A stretch of 41,670 bases of DNA from Pseudomonadota bacterium (GTDB taxonomy: Bacteria > Pseudomonadota > Gammaproteobacteria > Pseudomonadales > Azotimanducaceae): the NCBI GenBank assembly GCA_027624035.1, contig JAQBUI010000035.1:1-41670 (forward strand), read 5' to 3'. Positions within the stretch are counted from its first letter, which is position 1; every line of letters starts with the position of its first letter. The position numbers and the translations under genes are program-made. Below, piece by piece: positions 32,802 through 40,759 of this stretch. Under the pieces are notes generated by a model. That model was not told the origin of the DNA. It saw nothing but the letters and a program-made list of their open reading frames with translations, and searched no databases.

Positions 32802-33797
32802 AGGTTTCCCGGGATCCCTGTTGACAGATTTGGCGCGCCGGATTCTGGCTTTGAGTGAAGCGATATCGATGTTGCCGCTGGCTGGTGCAAGGCGCTCATC
32901 ATCCAGGTAACGATAAAGGTCGCTTCGAGTGTGTGCGATGGTGTCATGCCCGAGGCGTCTGGTCCGCTCCCGGCGCAGTGCGCCAAGATCAATCGGCGCC
33001 ACCACCACCTTTTCACCAGGGCCCGGGTCGGCCTGGGCCAGAATGCGGCCGTCATAGTCCACGACCATACTGCCCCCCGGCCAGCTGAAGGGCGGGTAGT
33101 GTTTCATCTGGGCGCCCTGGTTTGCTGCGACCACGTAGCTCATGTTCTCAAGTGCCCGGGTCCGGTTGATCAGGGTCCACCAGTCCATGGGCGCAGTGGC
33201 GCCCCATGGGTCCATGTAGGCAGAAATACGAATCAGCACCTCCGCTCCCTGAAATGCCAGCGCCCGGATGGTCTCGGGAAACAGCCAGTCGTAACAGGTG
33301 GCGACCCCGATCTTGCCAATTTCGGTGTCGGCCACCGGAAACACCGGTTCGTTGTAACCCTCAATATCATGTGGGCTGGAATGCACTTCCCAGGGTATCC
33401 ACGGGTTGACTTTTCGGTAGCGACTCAGTATTCCCGTTGGCCCGATCAACACGGTCGTATTGAACACGTGGCCCGGGTAGGCATCGTCTTTTTCAAGAAA
33501 TGATCCGGTCTGGATATAGCAGCCCAGCCGTTTTGCAAGGGCTTCATATCGCGCCGTGTGCTCATTGGGCAGATGCACGGCGAGTTTGTCCAGCAGTTCC
33601 CGGGCGGTTTCATAGCAGGGTGCCGCATGGGCGAACTCCGGAAAGGCCAGCAGCCGCACATCAAAAAATGGCTCATAACCGGTGACGGTCTGCTCGATCA
33701 TGTCGCACATCCGATCAACCCGGCTGCTGATTTCGGCCCGCGACTGCGCTGCCGGGAAGTCCACCTGACAGGCGGCTGCATAGAAAGCATCAACCAT
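32799..33797 (-). CDS. Carbon-nitrogen hydrolase (nitrilase superfamily)
   Basis: 332 aa. The catalytic triad is in place: Glu54 (AFPEFAH), Lys129 (RYRKVNPW) and Cys168 (GVATCYDWLFPE). WGATAPMDWWTLINRTRALEN and GGSMVVDYDGRIL continue the typical fold. The superfamily hydrolyses nitriles, amides or N-carbamoyl compounds; the long insertion between Glu and Lys and the EVHSSPHDIEG loop fit an aliphatic-amidase-like or carbamoylase member, but the substrate is open. AAGGAGAATTC lies just upstream of the ATG at 33797. Confidence 0.93.
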   Translation of the reverse strand: MVDAFYAAACQVDFPAAQSRAEISSRVDRMCDMIEQTVTGYEPFFDVRLLAFPEFAHAAPCYETARELLDKLAVHLPNEHTARYEALAKRLGCYIQTGSFLEKDDAYPGHVFNTTVLIGPTGILSRYRKVNPWIPWEVHSSPHDIEGYNEPVFPVADTEIGKIGVATCYDWLFPETIRALAFQGAEVLIRISAYMDPWGATAPMDWWTLINRTRALENMSYVVAANQGAQMKHYPPFSWPGGSMVVDYDGRILAQADPGPGEKVVVAPIDLGALRRERTRRLGHDTIAHTRSDLYRYLDDERLAPASGNIDIASLKARIRRAKSVNRDPGKP

Positions 33798-34110
33798 GAA
33801 TTCTCCTTGAAGTTACCCTGACGACATACGTCAGCCAGTCTACCGTAGATGCCTGCTCCCTGGTTCCCTTTCCGAACTGGACATCGGTCGGCAACTGGTC
33901 GAAGCGATGAGTCAAGAACAGCCCGGCGCGCTGGTGTATCGCTGCGGGGTCAGCAGGGTTACACGGTCGATGACTGTGGTAGCATGGGGCTCCAAAGATC
34001 AACCAACCGCGTCTGTCAGGCGAAGTTCTTACCCACCGTTGGGCGGAAAACTTGCCGGTATGACGACGGAGTGCCTGAATCGGGCACGTCAATGGCGTAC
34101 AGGAGGAAAC
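33798..34110. other. 313-nt intergenic region with weak promoter and a dispersed hairpin repeat
   Basis: It lies between the divergent nitrilase and luciferase-like genes. In-frame extension of the downstream gene to 33907 is possible but lacks protein character. TTACAC (about 33959) and TAGCAT about 15 nt later are a weak promoter candidate. The recognisable element is the repeat at 34051-34095. Confidence 0.5.
34051..34095 (-). repeat. Inverted, shortened third copy of the 1820-1984 hairpin repeat
   Basis: Read on the plus strand it carries cttgc, then atgac-acgg-gtgcctga-cgggcacg, which aligns with the reverse complement of copy 2 at 1905-1984 with few differences over about 40 nt. The GTGCC/GGCAC hairpin (34071-34075 with 34083-34087) is retained with a 7-nt loop. 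It ends about 15 nt before the start codon at 34111, so it would lie in that gene's 5' leader. Confidence 0.7.
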
Positions 34111-35043
34111 ATGGAATTTGGCGTACAGGTCAATGTGTATCGTACAGACTGGCCCGCGGTGCGGGCCTCGGTCGAGGCAATGGAAGCAGGTGACTGGGAC
34201 AGCGTGTGGTTCGCCGATCATTTCATCCCACCGGGTGGTGGTGGCGACGATGCCCAGGAGGCGATGACGGCCTTTGAGGGCCTGGCGGCGATCGCCATGG
34301 CCGCGGGAATGACCAGAAAATTGCGTCTCGGTAACCTGGTGCTCGGTAATACCTATCGGAATCCGGCCCACACCGCGAAGATTGCGGGCACCATTGATAC
34401 CATGAGTGAAGGGCGATTCACCCTGGCTCTGGGTGCCGGCTGGTACAAGCGTGAGCACGAGGCCTATGGCTGGGAGTTCCCTTCGATGAAGGAACGCCAG
34501 GACCGGTTTGAGGAATCCTGTGAACTGATCCGCCGTTTGATTCGGGAGAAGGACCCCGTGGATTTTGAAGGCAAGTACTACAAACTGGACCACGCCCAGC
34601 TTTCCCCCGGTAATTTCGACGACAGCAAGCCAATCCCGATCATGGTGGGAGGCACCGGGCCTAAGCGAACCTTGCGTACCCTGGCCCGGTACGGCGACGT
34701 GATGAACCTGGACGGCTGGGCAGGCAGTGGCATGTCGCTGGAACTGTATCAGAGCAAGGCAGCCATTCTGGAGCAGCACTGCAATGACTGCGGACGTGAC
34801 CCCGCCGAGATCAGACGTACCTTGCTGATGCCCTGTTACCTTACCGAGGATCAGGGGCTCATTGACCGGGTGGTCACGAACCTCGGGCCGGGGACTGTGG
34901 CAGGGTCGCGGCAGTACATCATCGACCGCATTGGCGAGTTCCAGGATGCTGGCATCGCCGAGATCATGTTCGGTGGCATTGGTTCGGGTGATACGGAACG
35001 CCTTGAGCAGATCGAAAAGGAGATTGTCAGCGCCTTTCGGTAG
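34111..35043 (+). CDS. LLM-class flavin/F420-dependent oxidoreductase
   Basis: 310 aa from the ATG at 34111, which has a perfect AGGAGG 5 nt upstream. TIM-barrel luciferase-like protein: WDSVWFADHFIPP, LRLGNLVLGNTYRNPAHTAK, DTMSEGRFTLALGAGWYKREH and PIPIMVGGTGPKRTLRTLARYGD are typical of the TIGR03560-like F420/FMN-dependent subgroup. The cofactor (F420 or FMN) cannot be told from sequence alone. It is a different subgroup from the edge-truncated luciferase-like gene at 1-829. Convergent with the cfa-like gene. Confidence 0.93.
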   Translation: MEFGVQVNVYRTDWPAVRASVEAMEAGDWDSVWFADHFIPPGGGGDDAQEAMTAFEGLAAIAMAAGMTRKLRLGNLVLGNTYRNPAHTAKIAGTIDTMSEGRFTLALGAGWYKREHEAYGWEFPSMKERQDRFEESCELIRRLIREKDPVDFEGKYYKLDHAQLSPGNFDDSKPIPIMVGGTGPKRTLRTLARYGDVMNLDGWAGSGMSLELYQSKAAILEQHCNDCGRDPAEIRRTLLMPCYLTEDQGLIDRVVTNLGPGTVAGSRQYIIDRIGEFQDAGIAEIMFGGIGSGDTERLEQIEKEIVSAFR

Positions 35044-35077
35044 CCATCGACAGATTGTTTACTGGCAGAAGGCCGGG

Positions 35078-35090
35078 CCTGCCGGGCAGG
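35078..35090 (-). terminator. Short GC hairpin after the cfa-like gene
   Basis: CCTGC (35078-35082) pairs with GCAGG (35086-35090), directly beyond the cfa-like stop on the minus strand. Only 47 nt separate the two convergent stops. No T-run follows, so it is a weak terminator candidate. Confidence 0.3.
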
Positions 35091-36293
35091 TCAGTCCTGG
35101 TGCTCTATCCGTATCTGCACGACATCGGTGCGGCCGATGCGAAAGCCTGTCTCGCAATAGCAAAGGTAATACATCCAGAGCCGCTTGAAGCGAGCGTCGA
35201 AACCCTGGGCTGCGATCAGGGGCCAGGCCGCTTCAAAGCGCTCACGCCAGTGAGCCAGGGTTCTGGCGTAGTCCATCCCGAAGCGATGGAGCCTCGACAC
35301 AACCAGCCCATGTCGGCTCATGACTTCCTTGAGATGGGTGACCGTCGGGAGCATTCCGCCAGGGAAGATGTGCTGCTGGATGAAGTCAGGTCGCTTCCGG
35401 TAGGCGTCAAACGCCGCCTCATCGATCGTAATAACCTGCATGCCAGCCACCCCGTCCCTGGACAGCATTCGAGCCAGATGGGCAGCGAAAGTATCCCAGT
35501 AGGCCTCCCCAACAGCTTCGAACATCTCAATGGACAGTATACGATCGAATGTGCCCGAGACGTCCCGGTAGTCCTGGAGCCGTGGGTGCACCCGGGCGCT
35601 TTTGCCGAGGCGGGCGCTTGCGTATGCGACCTGCTCCGCCGAGACCGAAATGCCGGTAGCGACACAGCCCAGGCTGGCCAGATGTTCCAGTAGCCCACCC
35701 CAGCCGCAACCAATCTCAAGTACATGATGGTCAGCCGAAACATCCGCTGTCCGGCACAGTCGCCGATACTTGTCTTGCTGCGCAGGGCCCAGACTATCCG
35801 TCCGTGAGAAATCGGCGGCCGAATAGCTCATCGTTTCATCGAGCCACAGGCCATAGAAGTCGTTGCCGAGATCATAATGGAATGAAATATTGCGTCGGCT
35901 GCCGGAACGCGTGTTGCGATTCAGGACGTGGCGGATGAGGTCGAACACACGTTGCAGACCTGTGCCATTGCTGATCTTGCCGAGAGAACCAAGATTGTCG
36001 CCGATCAGTGCAACCAGGCTGCTTAATGAATCGGTCGTCCAGTCCTGTGCGAGGTAGCCCTCGGCGAAGCCGACGCTACCCCGGCTGACCAGCCGGCCCA
36101 GAGCTCTCCATCGCAATATGGTCAGCTGTGCAGATTGGCCGCTCCGGTCACCCTTGAGTTCAATCGTCAGGTTGCCGGGCAGGGCGATGGTCAGCGTTCC
36201 TCTTTTCATGCCGGGTTGCAGATGTCGCTCGATCAATCGAGTGACCAGGGCGGCCTTCCAGGAGCAAGTATCAAAAGTTGTCACTCTATCCAT
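35091..36293 (-). CDS. Cyclopropane-fatty-acyl-phospholipid synthase-like methyltransferase
   Basis: 400 aa from the ATG at 36293, overlapping the upstream DUF1365 gene by 8 nt. N-terminal lipid-binding domain (about 1-110), then the Cfa methyltransferase: ISFHYDLGNDFYGLWLDETM, the SAM motif VLEIGCGWGGLLEHLA, GISVSAEQVAYA and IEMFEAVGEAYWDTF. The family uses SAM to methylenate or methylate unsaturated phospholipid acyl chains. Grouped with DUF1365, an FAD oxidoreductase and an ECF/ChrR pair, it may be a fatty-acid methylase of the photooxidative-stress type rather than classic Cfa (inference). Confidence 0.92.
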   Translation of the reverse strand: MDRVTTFDTCSWKAALVTRLIERHLQPGMKRGTLTIALPGNLTIELKGDRSGQSAQLTILRWRALGRLVSRGSVGFAEGYLAQDWTTDSLSSLVALIGDNLGSLGKISNGTGLQRVFDLIRHVLNRNTRSGSRRNISFHYDLGNDFYGLWLDETMSYSAADFSRTDSLGPAQQDKYRRLCRTADVSADHHVLEIGCGWGGLLEHLASLGCVATGISVSAEQVAYASARLGKSARVHPRLQDYRDVSGTFDRILSIEMFEAVGEAYWDTFAAHLARMLSRDGVAGMQVITIDEAAFDAYRKRPDFIQQHIFPGGMLPTVTHLKEVMSRHGLVVSRLHRFGMDYARTLAHWRERFEAAWPLIAAQGFDARFKRLWMYYLCYCETGFRIGRTDVVQIRIEHQD

Positions 36294-37044
36294 GTTGATT
36301 TTCCGGATTCGGGTTGCGGTGCACACGGGCTCCCTTGAGCCATAGCCTGGCTGCCTGCCAGTGAATGTTGAGCGTGACGCCAATGGTGGCGAGCGGCCAG
36401 CGAAGCAAGGTCTTGAGAATCTGCACCGTCGTGAAATCCATCCGACGCCCCTTGAAGCCAGCGAACAGGGTGGCACCACAGTCATCCTGATAGTGGATGC
36501 CGATGGCAACTCGCTCGGATGGCTCTGAAATGCTGAATCGATATCGGCCGTGCATACTGAAGAAGGGTGAGACGTGGAATTGCTTCGGGCTTGCATGGGG
36601 CCCTTGGGGAACGCCGCTTAGAAGGTGTACATAGGCGTGTGATTGGCCAAACGTATTGTGGACTTCATAGACCATTGCACCAAGGCGCCCCTGGGAGTCG
36701 AAGCAATAGATGACTGATATTGGATTGAACACGTAGCCCAGAAGTCGTGGCAGACAGAGGGCTCGAAAGTGCATCTGGTGGCGGCCATGGTCGGCCAGTA
36801 ACGTCCGTAGCCAGCTGAGAAACGGGGTTCCATCTCGCGCCCCATGGTCGCGGTCGTAAAAGCTGAGCAGGCCGGGCCCGTTGACGTTGAATAAAAGGCC
36901 GTGGACACCCCGGTCTGCCTGCGCCAGTTCCTGGAGGTCCAGCAGGAACCAGGGAAGACGATGGGTAAAGCGATGCTGGATACCCCCTTGACGATGGTGC
37001 AGGACCTCTCCCCAGTAGATGGCTGAGCCGCGCAGGTGACTCAT
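36286..37044 (-). CDS. DUF1365 family protein
   Basis: 252 aa from the ATG at 37044 (MSHLRGSAIYWGEVLHHR), which overlaps the FAD oxidoreductase stop by one base (TGATG). Family motifs HRFTHRLPWFLLDL, RALCLPRLLGYVFNPISVIYCF, EVHNTFGQSHAYV and FHVSPFFSM are clear. The function of DUF1365 is not established biochemically to my knowledge. It is nearly always found between an FAD amine-oxidase-like gene and a cfa-like gene, as here, and is thought to help modify membrane fatty acids. Confidence 0.93.
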   Translation of the reverse strand: MSHLRGSAIYWGEVLHHRQGGIQHRFTHRLPWFLLDLQELAQADRGVHGLLFNVNGPGLLSFYDRDHGARDGTPFLSWLRTLLADHGRHQMHFRALCLPRLLGYVFNPISVIYCFDSQGRLGAMVYEVHNTFGQSHAYVHLLSGVPQGPHASPKQFHVSPFFSMHGRYRFSISEPSERVAIGIHYQDDCGATLFAGFKGRRMDFTTVQILKTLLRWPLATIGVTLNIHWQAARLWLKGARVHRNPNPENQHG

Positions 37045-38348
37045 CAGGCAGCCACCGCCGGATGGCTGGGCCCCGGGGTCACCGTGATCCGGTGGTTCGG
37101 TTCGGCAAGTTGCCACGGCCGCTGGCCGCCCGAGATTGCCTCGGCGACTGCGAGCCCTGACTGCAAACCATCTTCGTGAAAACCGTGACCAAAGTAGGCG
37201 CCGCAGAACCAGGTATTCAAGTGCCCCTGCAGGTCCCATAGCTGGTGTCTGGCGGCGGCAGTGGCCGTGTTCAGTACCGGATGGTCGTAATCGAATGTGG
37301 CGAGGGCGGATTCCGGTTCATGATCGGGATTCAACGTGACAAAGACGTTCCGGTCCGTGGTGAGAGGCTGCAGGCGATTCATCCAGTAGGTGACGCTCAG
37401 CTTACCCCGTCTACCCTGCGTGTAATTCCAACTCGCCCAGGCGCGCCGGTTGCGAGGCATGAGCGATGGGTCAGTGTGCAGCCACGCTGTGCTGGTCGAA
37501 TACTTGAATTCTCCGAGGGCGCCTTGTTCGGCCCTGGTTGGCTGGTCAAGTAGAGTCAGGGCAGTGTCCGCATGAGTCGCCAGCACCACCTGGTCAAATC
37601 GTTGGGTGCCGGTTTCGGTCGTGACATCCACATGCTGTGCCGTTCGCTGCAGGTGCGTGATTCGCGTATCAAGCTGCAGCATGATTCCCGGCTGCTGCAA
37701 CAGCTTCTGCACATAACGCGTGGCACCTCCCGGGACGGTGTACCACTGGGGCCGGTCCCGCAGTTGAAGCAACCCATGATGCTGGAAAAAGTCCACGAAC
37801 GACTGTGCCTGCATCTGGCTGATCTCGTTTGCATCGGTAGACCAGATAGCGGCCGCCATCGGGAGCAGGTGATTGTTGGCGAACGAGTCTGAATATCCCT
37901 GGGCGGCCAACAGTTCGGCAAGCGTCAGGTTGCCGGATAGTTCGAGCCGCGTTGCCTCGGCGTAGAACCGCTTTACGTCAAAAAGCATTTGCCAGAAGGA
38001 GGGGCGAAGCAGGTTGCGTCGTTGTGCAAACAGACTGTTCAGACTCTGCCCCGCGTATTCGATGCCCTGTGCTGTTGAGACTGAAAACGTCATGGTGCTC
38101 GGGTGTGTTTCAATGTCGATGAAGTCGAACAATGCCGTCAGGTTCGGGTAGGTCGCGTGGTTGAAGACGATGAAGCCGGTATCGACTGCAAACCGCTCGT
38201 GATCAAGAGTCGCCGTCACGGTATTGGTATGCCCGCCAGCTCGGGAGTCTGCTTCCAGCAGTGTCACCGCGTGCCCCTCGCGGGCGAGTAACCAGGCGCA
38301 GGCGAGGCCCGATATTCCACTTCCTACAATGGCGATCTTCTGTTTCAT
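37044..38348 (-). CDS. FAD-dependent amine-oxidase-like oxidoreductase
   Basis: 434 aa from the ATG at 38348. The dinucleotide-binding motif IAIVGSGISGLACAWLLA with EADSRAGGHTNT follows at once, then VDTGFIVFNHATYPNL, the C-terminal WFCGAYFGHGFHEDGLQSG and AVAEAI. This is the flavin amine-oxidase/phytoene-desaturase-like family found in the cfa-DUF1365 clusters of photooxidative-stress loci, where a role in desaturating or oxidising fatty acyl chains has been proposed. First gene of a three-gene minus-strand operon; its 5' region is shared with the divergent sigma-factor gene. Confidence 0.93.
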   Translation of the reverse strand: MKQKIAIVGSGISGLACAWLLAREGHAVTLLEADSRAGGHTNTVTATLDHERFAVDTGFIVFNHATYPNLTALFDFIDIETHPSTMTFSVSTAQGIEYAGQSLNSLFAQRRNLLRPSFWQMLFDVKRFYAEATRLELSGNLTLAELLAAQGYSDSFANNHLLPMAAAIWSTDANEISQMQAQSFVDFFQHHGLLQLRDRPQWYTVPGGATRYVQKLLQQPGIMLQLDTRITHLQRTAQHVDVTTETGTQRFDQVVLATHADTALTLLDQPTRAEQGALGEFKYSTSTAWLHTDPSLMPRNRRAWASWNYTQGRRGKLSVTYWMNRLQPLTTDRNVFVTLNPDHEPESALATFDYDHPVLNTATAAARHQLWDLQGHLNTWFCGAYFGHGFHEDGLQSGLAVAEAISGGQRPWQLAEPNHRITVTPGPSHPAVAA

Positions 38349-38445
38349 GTGTGCACGGTCCCGGTTCTGTTGATATCGTGTCTCGCAGCCATCTACGCCC
38401 GGGGGCAACGATCAGATGACTCCGCGGACAATGATGAGATGAAAA

Positions 38446-38471
38446 TGATCCAGTCCGGGTGCGCCGGCGTA
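38446..38471 (+). promoter_or_regulatory. Candidate ECF11-type promoter for the sigma/chrR operon
   Basis: TGATCC (38446-38451), the -35 element known from RpoE/ChrR (ECF11) systems, is followed after 16 nt by CGTAG (38468-38472). It is about 40 nt upstream of the sigma-factor ATG and would allow autoregulation. A matching element with normal spacing for the divergent minus-strand operon was not found (TGATCG at 38414-38409 has a CGTAG only 11 nt away). Confidence 0.5.
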
Positions 38472-38510
38472 GTGGAGAACGAGTTGCCAAGCACGTGAGC
38501 AGGATGTGAT

Positions 38511-39080
38511 ATGAAAGAGGTGTCGACAGACCCGAACCGGGCGGAGACAGACCACGAAACAGCGTTGCTGCTCTCGATCCAGAAATCGAGAAACCAGCCG
38601 GCCTATGAGAAGCTGTTTCAGCTGATGGCGCCGAAGATCAAGTCTTTTCTCATACATCAGGGGCGCAGTGTCGATGAGGCGGAGAACATCGCCCAGGACG
38701 CGATGCTGGCGGTGTGGCGCAAGGCCGGGTTGTTCAATCCGGACAAGTCCTCGGCGCGTACCTGGGTGTATGCAATCGTGCGCAACCGGATGATCGACCT
38801 GCAGAGAAGGGCCGGTCGGGAGATGCGCGGCAAGGATAAGTACCGTCATGAGTCTGGTGTGGAAGATGTCAGCAACGGTGGCGTGACCGACGCGACGTCA
38901 CGGGACCGGTTGCAGCGGCTTCTGGCGGAATTGCCCGAGGAGCAGGCAACCACCCTCGTGATGAGCTATGTCGAGGGTAAGTCCCACAAGGAGATTGCGG
39001 ACGAAGTGGGGTTACCCCTTGGCACCGTCAAGTCGAGGATTCGCATTGGTTTTCAACGTTTACAGGAACTGGTGGCCTAG
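38511..39080 (+). CDS. rpoE: ECF-family RNA polymerase sigma factor, RpoE/ECF11-like
   Basis: 189 aa. Sigma region 2 spans about 30-100 (SVDEAENIAQDAMLAVWRKA, then SSARTWVYAIVRNRMIDLQRR). Region 4 is at about 130-185 (ELPEEQATTLVMSY, EGKSHKEIADEVGLPLGTVK, SRIRIGFQRL). The linked chrR gene, one base away, identifies it as the sigma factor of a singlet-oxygen/photooxidative response. A TGATCC-type promoter lies upstream, suggesting autoregulation. The symbol refers to the alphaproteobacterial RpoE-ChrR naming, not E. coli sigma-E. Confidence 0.93.
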   Translation: MKEVSTDPNRAETDHETALLLSIQKSRNQPAYEKLFQLMAPKIKSFLIHQGRSVDEAENIAQDAMLAVWRKAGLFNPDKSSARTWVYAIVRNRMIDLQRRAGREMRGKDKYRHESGVEDVSNGGVTDATSRDRLQRLLAELPEEQATTLVMSYVEGKSHKEIADEVGLPLGTVKSRIRIGFQRLQELVA

Positions 39081-39081
39081 A

Positions 39082-39729
39082 ATGTCTACAACGAACGCAT
39101 CAAAACACCCGGATTCATCCTGGCTTGTCAGTTATTCGGCCGGGGGGCTCGGCCCGTCTTTCAGTGTCATTCTACAGGCGCACCTTGCGGTGTGTGCGCG
39201 ATGCCGGTGCACCCTCAAGCAGGCGGATGTGCTGGGCGCTGAGTTCATGTTCGGAGCTGGGGAGGTCCCTGTCGGGTCGTTTTCAACGCCACCTCATGAG
39301 ATCGGTGTCCGGGCGGACGAGCCGATCGAGTGGAGCCGGGACACCATCACTGATCTGCCGCAGTTCTTTGACCAGTACATCGGCACTCACCTTGATTGCC
39401 TAAACTGGATGGCGGCAGGCAAGGGGCTGAAAGTGTGCAAGTTGTCGAGCCAGCCGGATGACCGGCTCTGGATGCTGCGGGCGCAGCCCGGAACTGTGTT
39501 GCCGAGGCATTCCCACTCCGGCAGCGAACTCACGCTGGTGTTGAAAGGGGCCTATTTCTGTGAAGATACCATCTACGGCGTCGGTGACATCGAGGACGCT
39601 ACCGATGAAACGCTGCACCAGCCCATGGTGTCGGCCGAGGGTGAGTGTATCTGTATTGCCGCGGTCGACGGACCGCTCCGGTTCACTGGACTTCTGCCCC
39701 GATTGGCGCAGCGTTTTATCGGAATCTGA
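39082..39729 (+). CDS. chrR: ChrR-family zinc-binding anti-sigma factor with cupin domain
   Basis: 215 aa from the ATG at 39082. The N-terminal anti-sigma domain shows the exact zinc pattern His9-x24-His34-x3-Cys38-x2-Cys41. The C-terminal cupin (about 105-215) has HSHSGSE (His-x-His-x3-Glu) and a later His in DETLHQP, the second metal site needed for the singlet-oxygen response in studied ChrR proteins. All eight ligands are present, so an intact signal-responsive ChrR is predicted. It holds the sigma factor inactive until singlet oxygen or organic peroxide appears. Confidence 0.94.
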   Translation: MSTTNASKHPDSSWLVSYSAGGLGPSFSVILQAHLAVCARCRCTLKQADVLGAEFMFGAGEVPVGSFSTPPHEIGVRADEPIEWSRDTITDLPQFFDQYIGTHLDCLNWMAAGKGLKVCKLSSQPDDRLWMLRAQPGTVLPRHSHSGSELTLVLKGAYFCEDTIYGVGDIEDATDETLHQPMVSAEGECICIAAVDGPLRFTGLLPRLAQRFIGI

Positions 39730-39731
39730 CC

Positions 39732-40607
39732 GTGTCACTCCGCCACCAGGCAATGATTGTCGTGATGTCCTCGCCGCTCGTTGCGGCGCTGATCGTCGCG
39801 ATACTGCGCATCGACGGCGCCACCGTGTGGGGCGTGCCGCTCACCCTGGTCTGTGTGGTGGTGGCCTTTGCTATTCAATGGCTGGCCTTTATCCCCGCAT
39901 TTTTCCTTAAGACCGAGCGATTCTTTGATGCGGTTGGCAGTCTGACGTATATCGGTGTCCTGGTCGTTGCGCTGGTATTCGGTGCTGACGGTGACCCGGG
40001 TACCCTCGTGGTGGGTTGTCTTGTGATCATCTGGGCCATCCGGCTCGGGACATTCCTGTTCTTTCGTGTCAGACGAGCCGGTTCGGACAGCCGCTTTGCT
40101 GATATCATTCCTGACTTCTGGGTGTTCCTGCTCACCTGGACCTTGCAGGCGCTGTGGGTGACCATCACCGCGTCTGCGGCCCTTGCGGCGATCGCTTCTG
40201 ACCGCCAGATCCCGGTGGGAAGCTGGTTTGCCCTGGGGCTGATCATCTGGCTGGCGGGCTTTTTCATCGAAGTGCTGGCAGACCGGGGCAAACAGGTATT
40301 CCGGGCGAACCCGTCCAATGAAGGCAGGTTCATCAATACCGGCCTCTGGTCCTGGTCCCGACATCCCAACTATTTTGGAGAGATCACACTGTGGACCGGG
40401 ATAGCGCTGATGGTCCTGCCGGTGCTGGAGGGCTGGCAACATCTCACGCTGCTGTCACCGGTGTTCGTGACCTTTCTGCTGGTCAAGGTCAGCGGTGTCG
40501 AGATGCTGGAACGGCAGGCACAAAAGCGATGGGGCGATGACCCGGCCTACATCCACTACCGGGATACGACGTCAGTGCTGGTCCCCATACCGCCAAAGCG
40601 TGTTTGA
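39732..40607 (+). CDS. DUF1295 (steroid 5-alpha-reductase-like) integral membrane protein
   Basis: 291 aa from a GTG at 39732, two bases after the chrR stop; an ATG at 39753 is an alternative start. About six to seven hydrophobic segments end in the family signature FINTGLWSWSRHPNYFGEI followed by GVEMLERQAQKRWG. The family includes steroid 5-alpha reductases and isoprenylcysteine methyltransferase-like proteins; bacterial DUF1295 members are mostly uncharacterised. Its place in the sigma/chrR operon suggests a role in lipid change under photooxidative stress. Confidence 0.9.
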   Translation: MSLRHQAMIVVMSSPLVAALIVAILRIDGATVWGVPLTLVCVVVAFAIQWLAFIPAFFLKTERFFDAVGSLTYIGVLVVALVFGADGDPGTLVVGCLVIIWAIRLGTFLFFRVRRAGSDSRFADIIPDFWVFLLTWTLQALWVTITASAALAAIASDRQIPVGSWFALGLIIWLAGFFIEVLADRGKQVFRANPSNEGRFINTGLWSWSRHPNYFGEITLWTGIALMVLPVLEGWQHLTLLSPVFVTFLLVKVSGVEMLERQAQKRWGDDPAYIHYRDTTSVLVPIPPKRV

Positions 40608-40687
40608 CCCTGCGCGGGCAGACATGTATTTTTCGAGATCCTGCAACCGAGGCACAGCCCTTGCCGCCGAACATCCTGTTTGCGTTT

Positions 40688-40703
40688 GCTGACGACTGTC
40701 AGC
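40688..40703. terminator. Perfect 6-bp hairpin GCTGAC-GACT-GTCAGC
   Basis: It lies in the 152-nt gap between the DUF1295 gene and the HAD gene, 80 nt after the former. No T-run follows. It may mark the end of the sigma/chrR operon; otherwise the gap shows nothing recognisable. Confidence 0.4.
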
Positions 40704-40759
40704 GCCAATGCGGTTTCTCGCAAGGACTGGCCATGGGACCAGACAAGGAGCAATGACCG

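Noticed and set aside
33790..34779. 329-aa minus-strand open frame
   Set aside because: Antisense to the luciferase-like gene with AGGAGG; composition is typical of a shadow frame.
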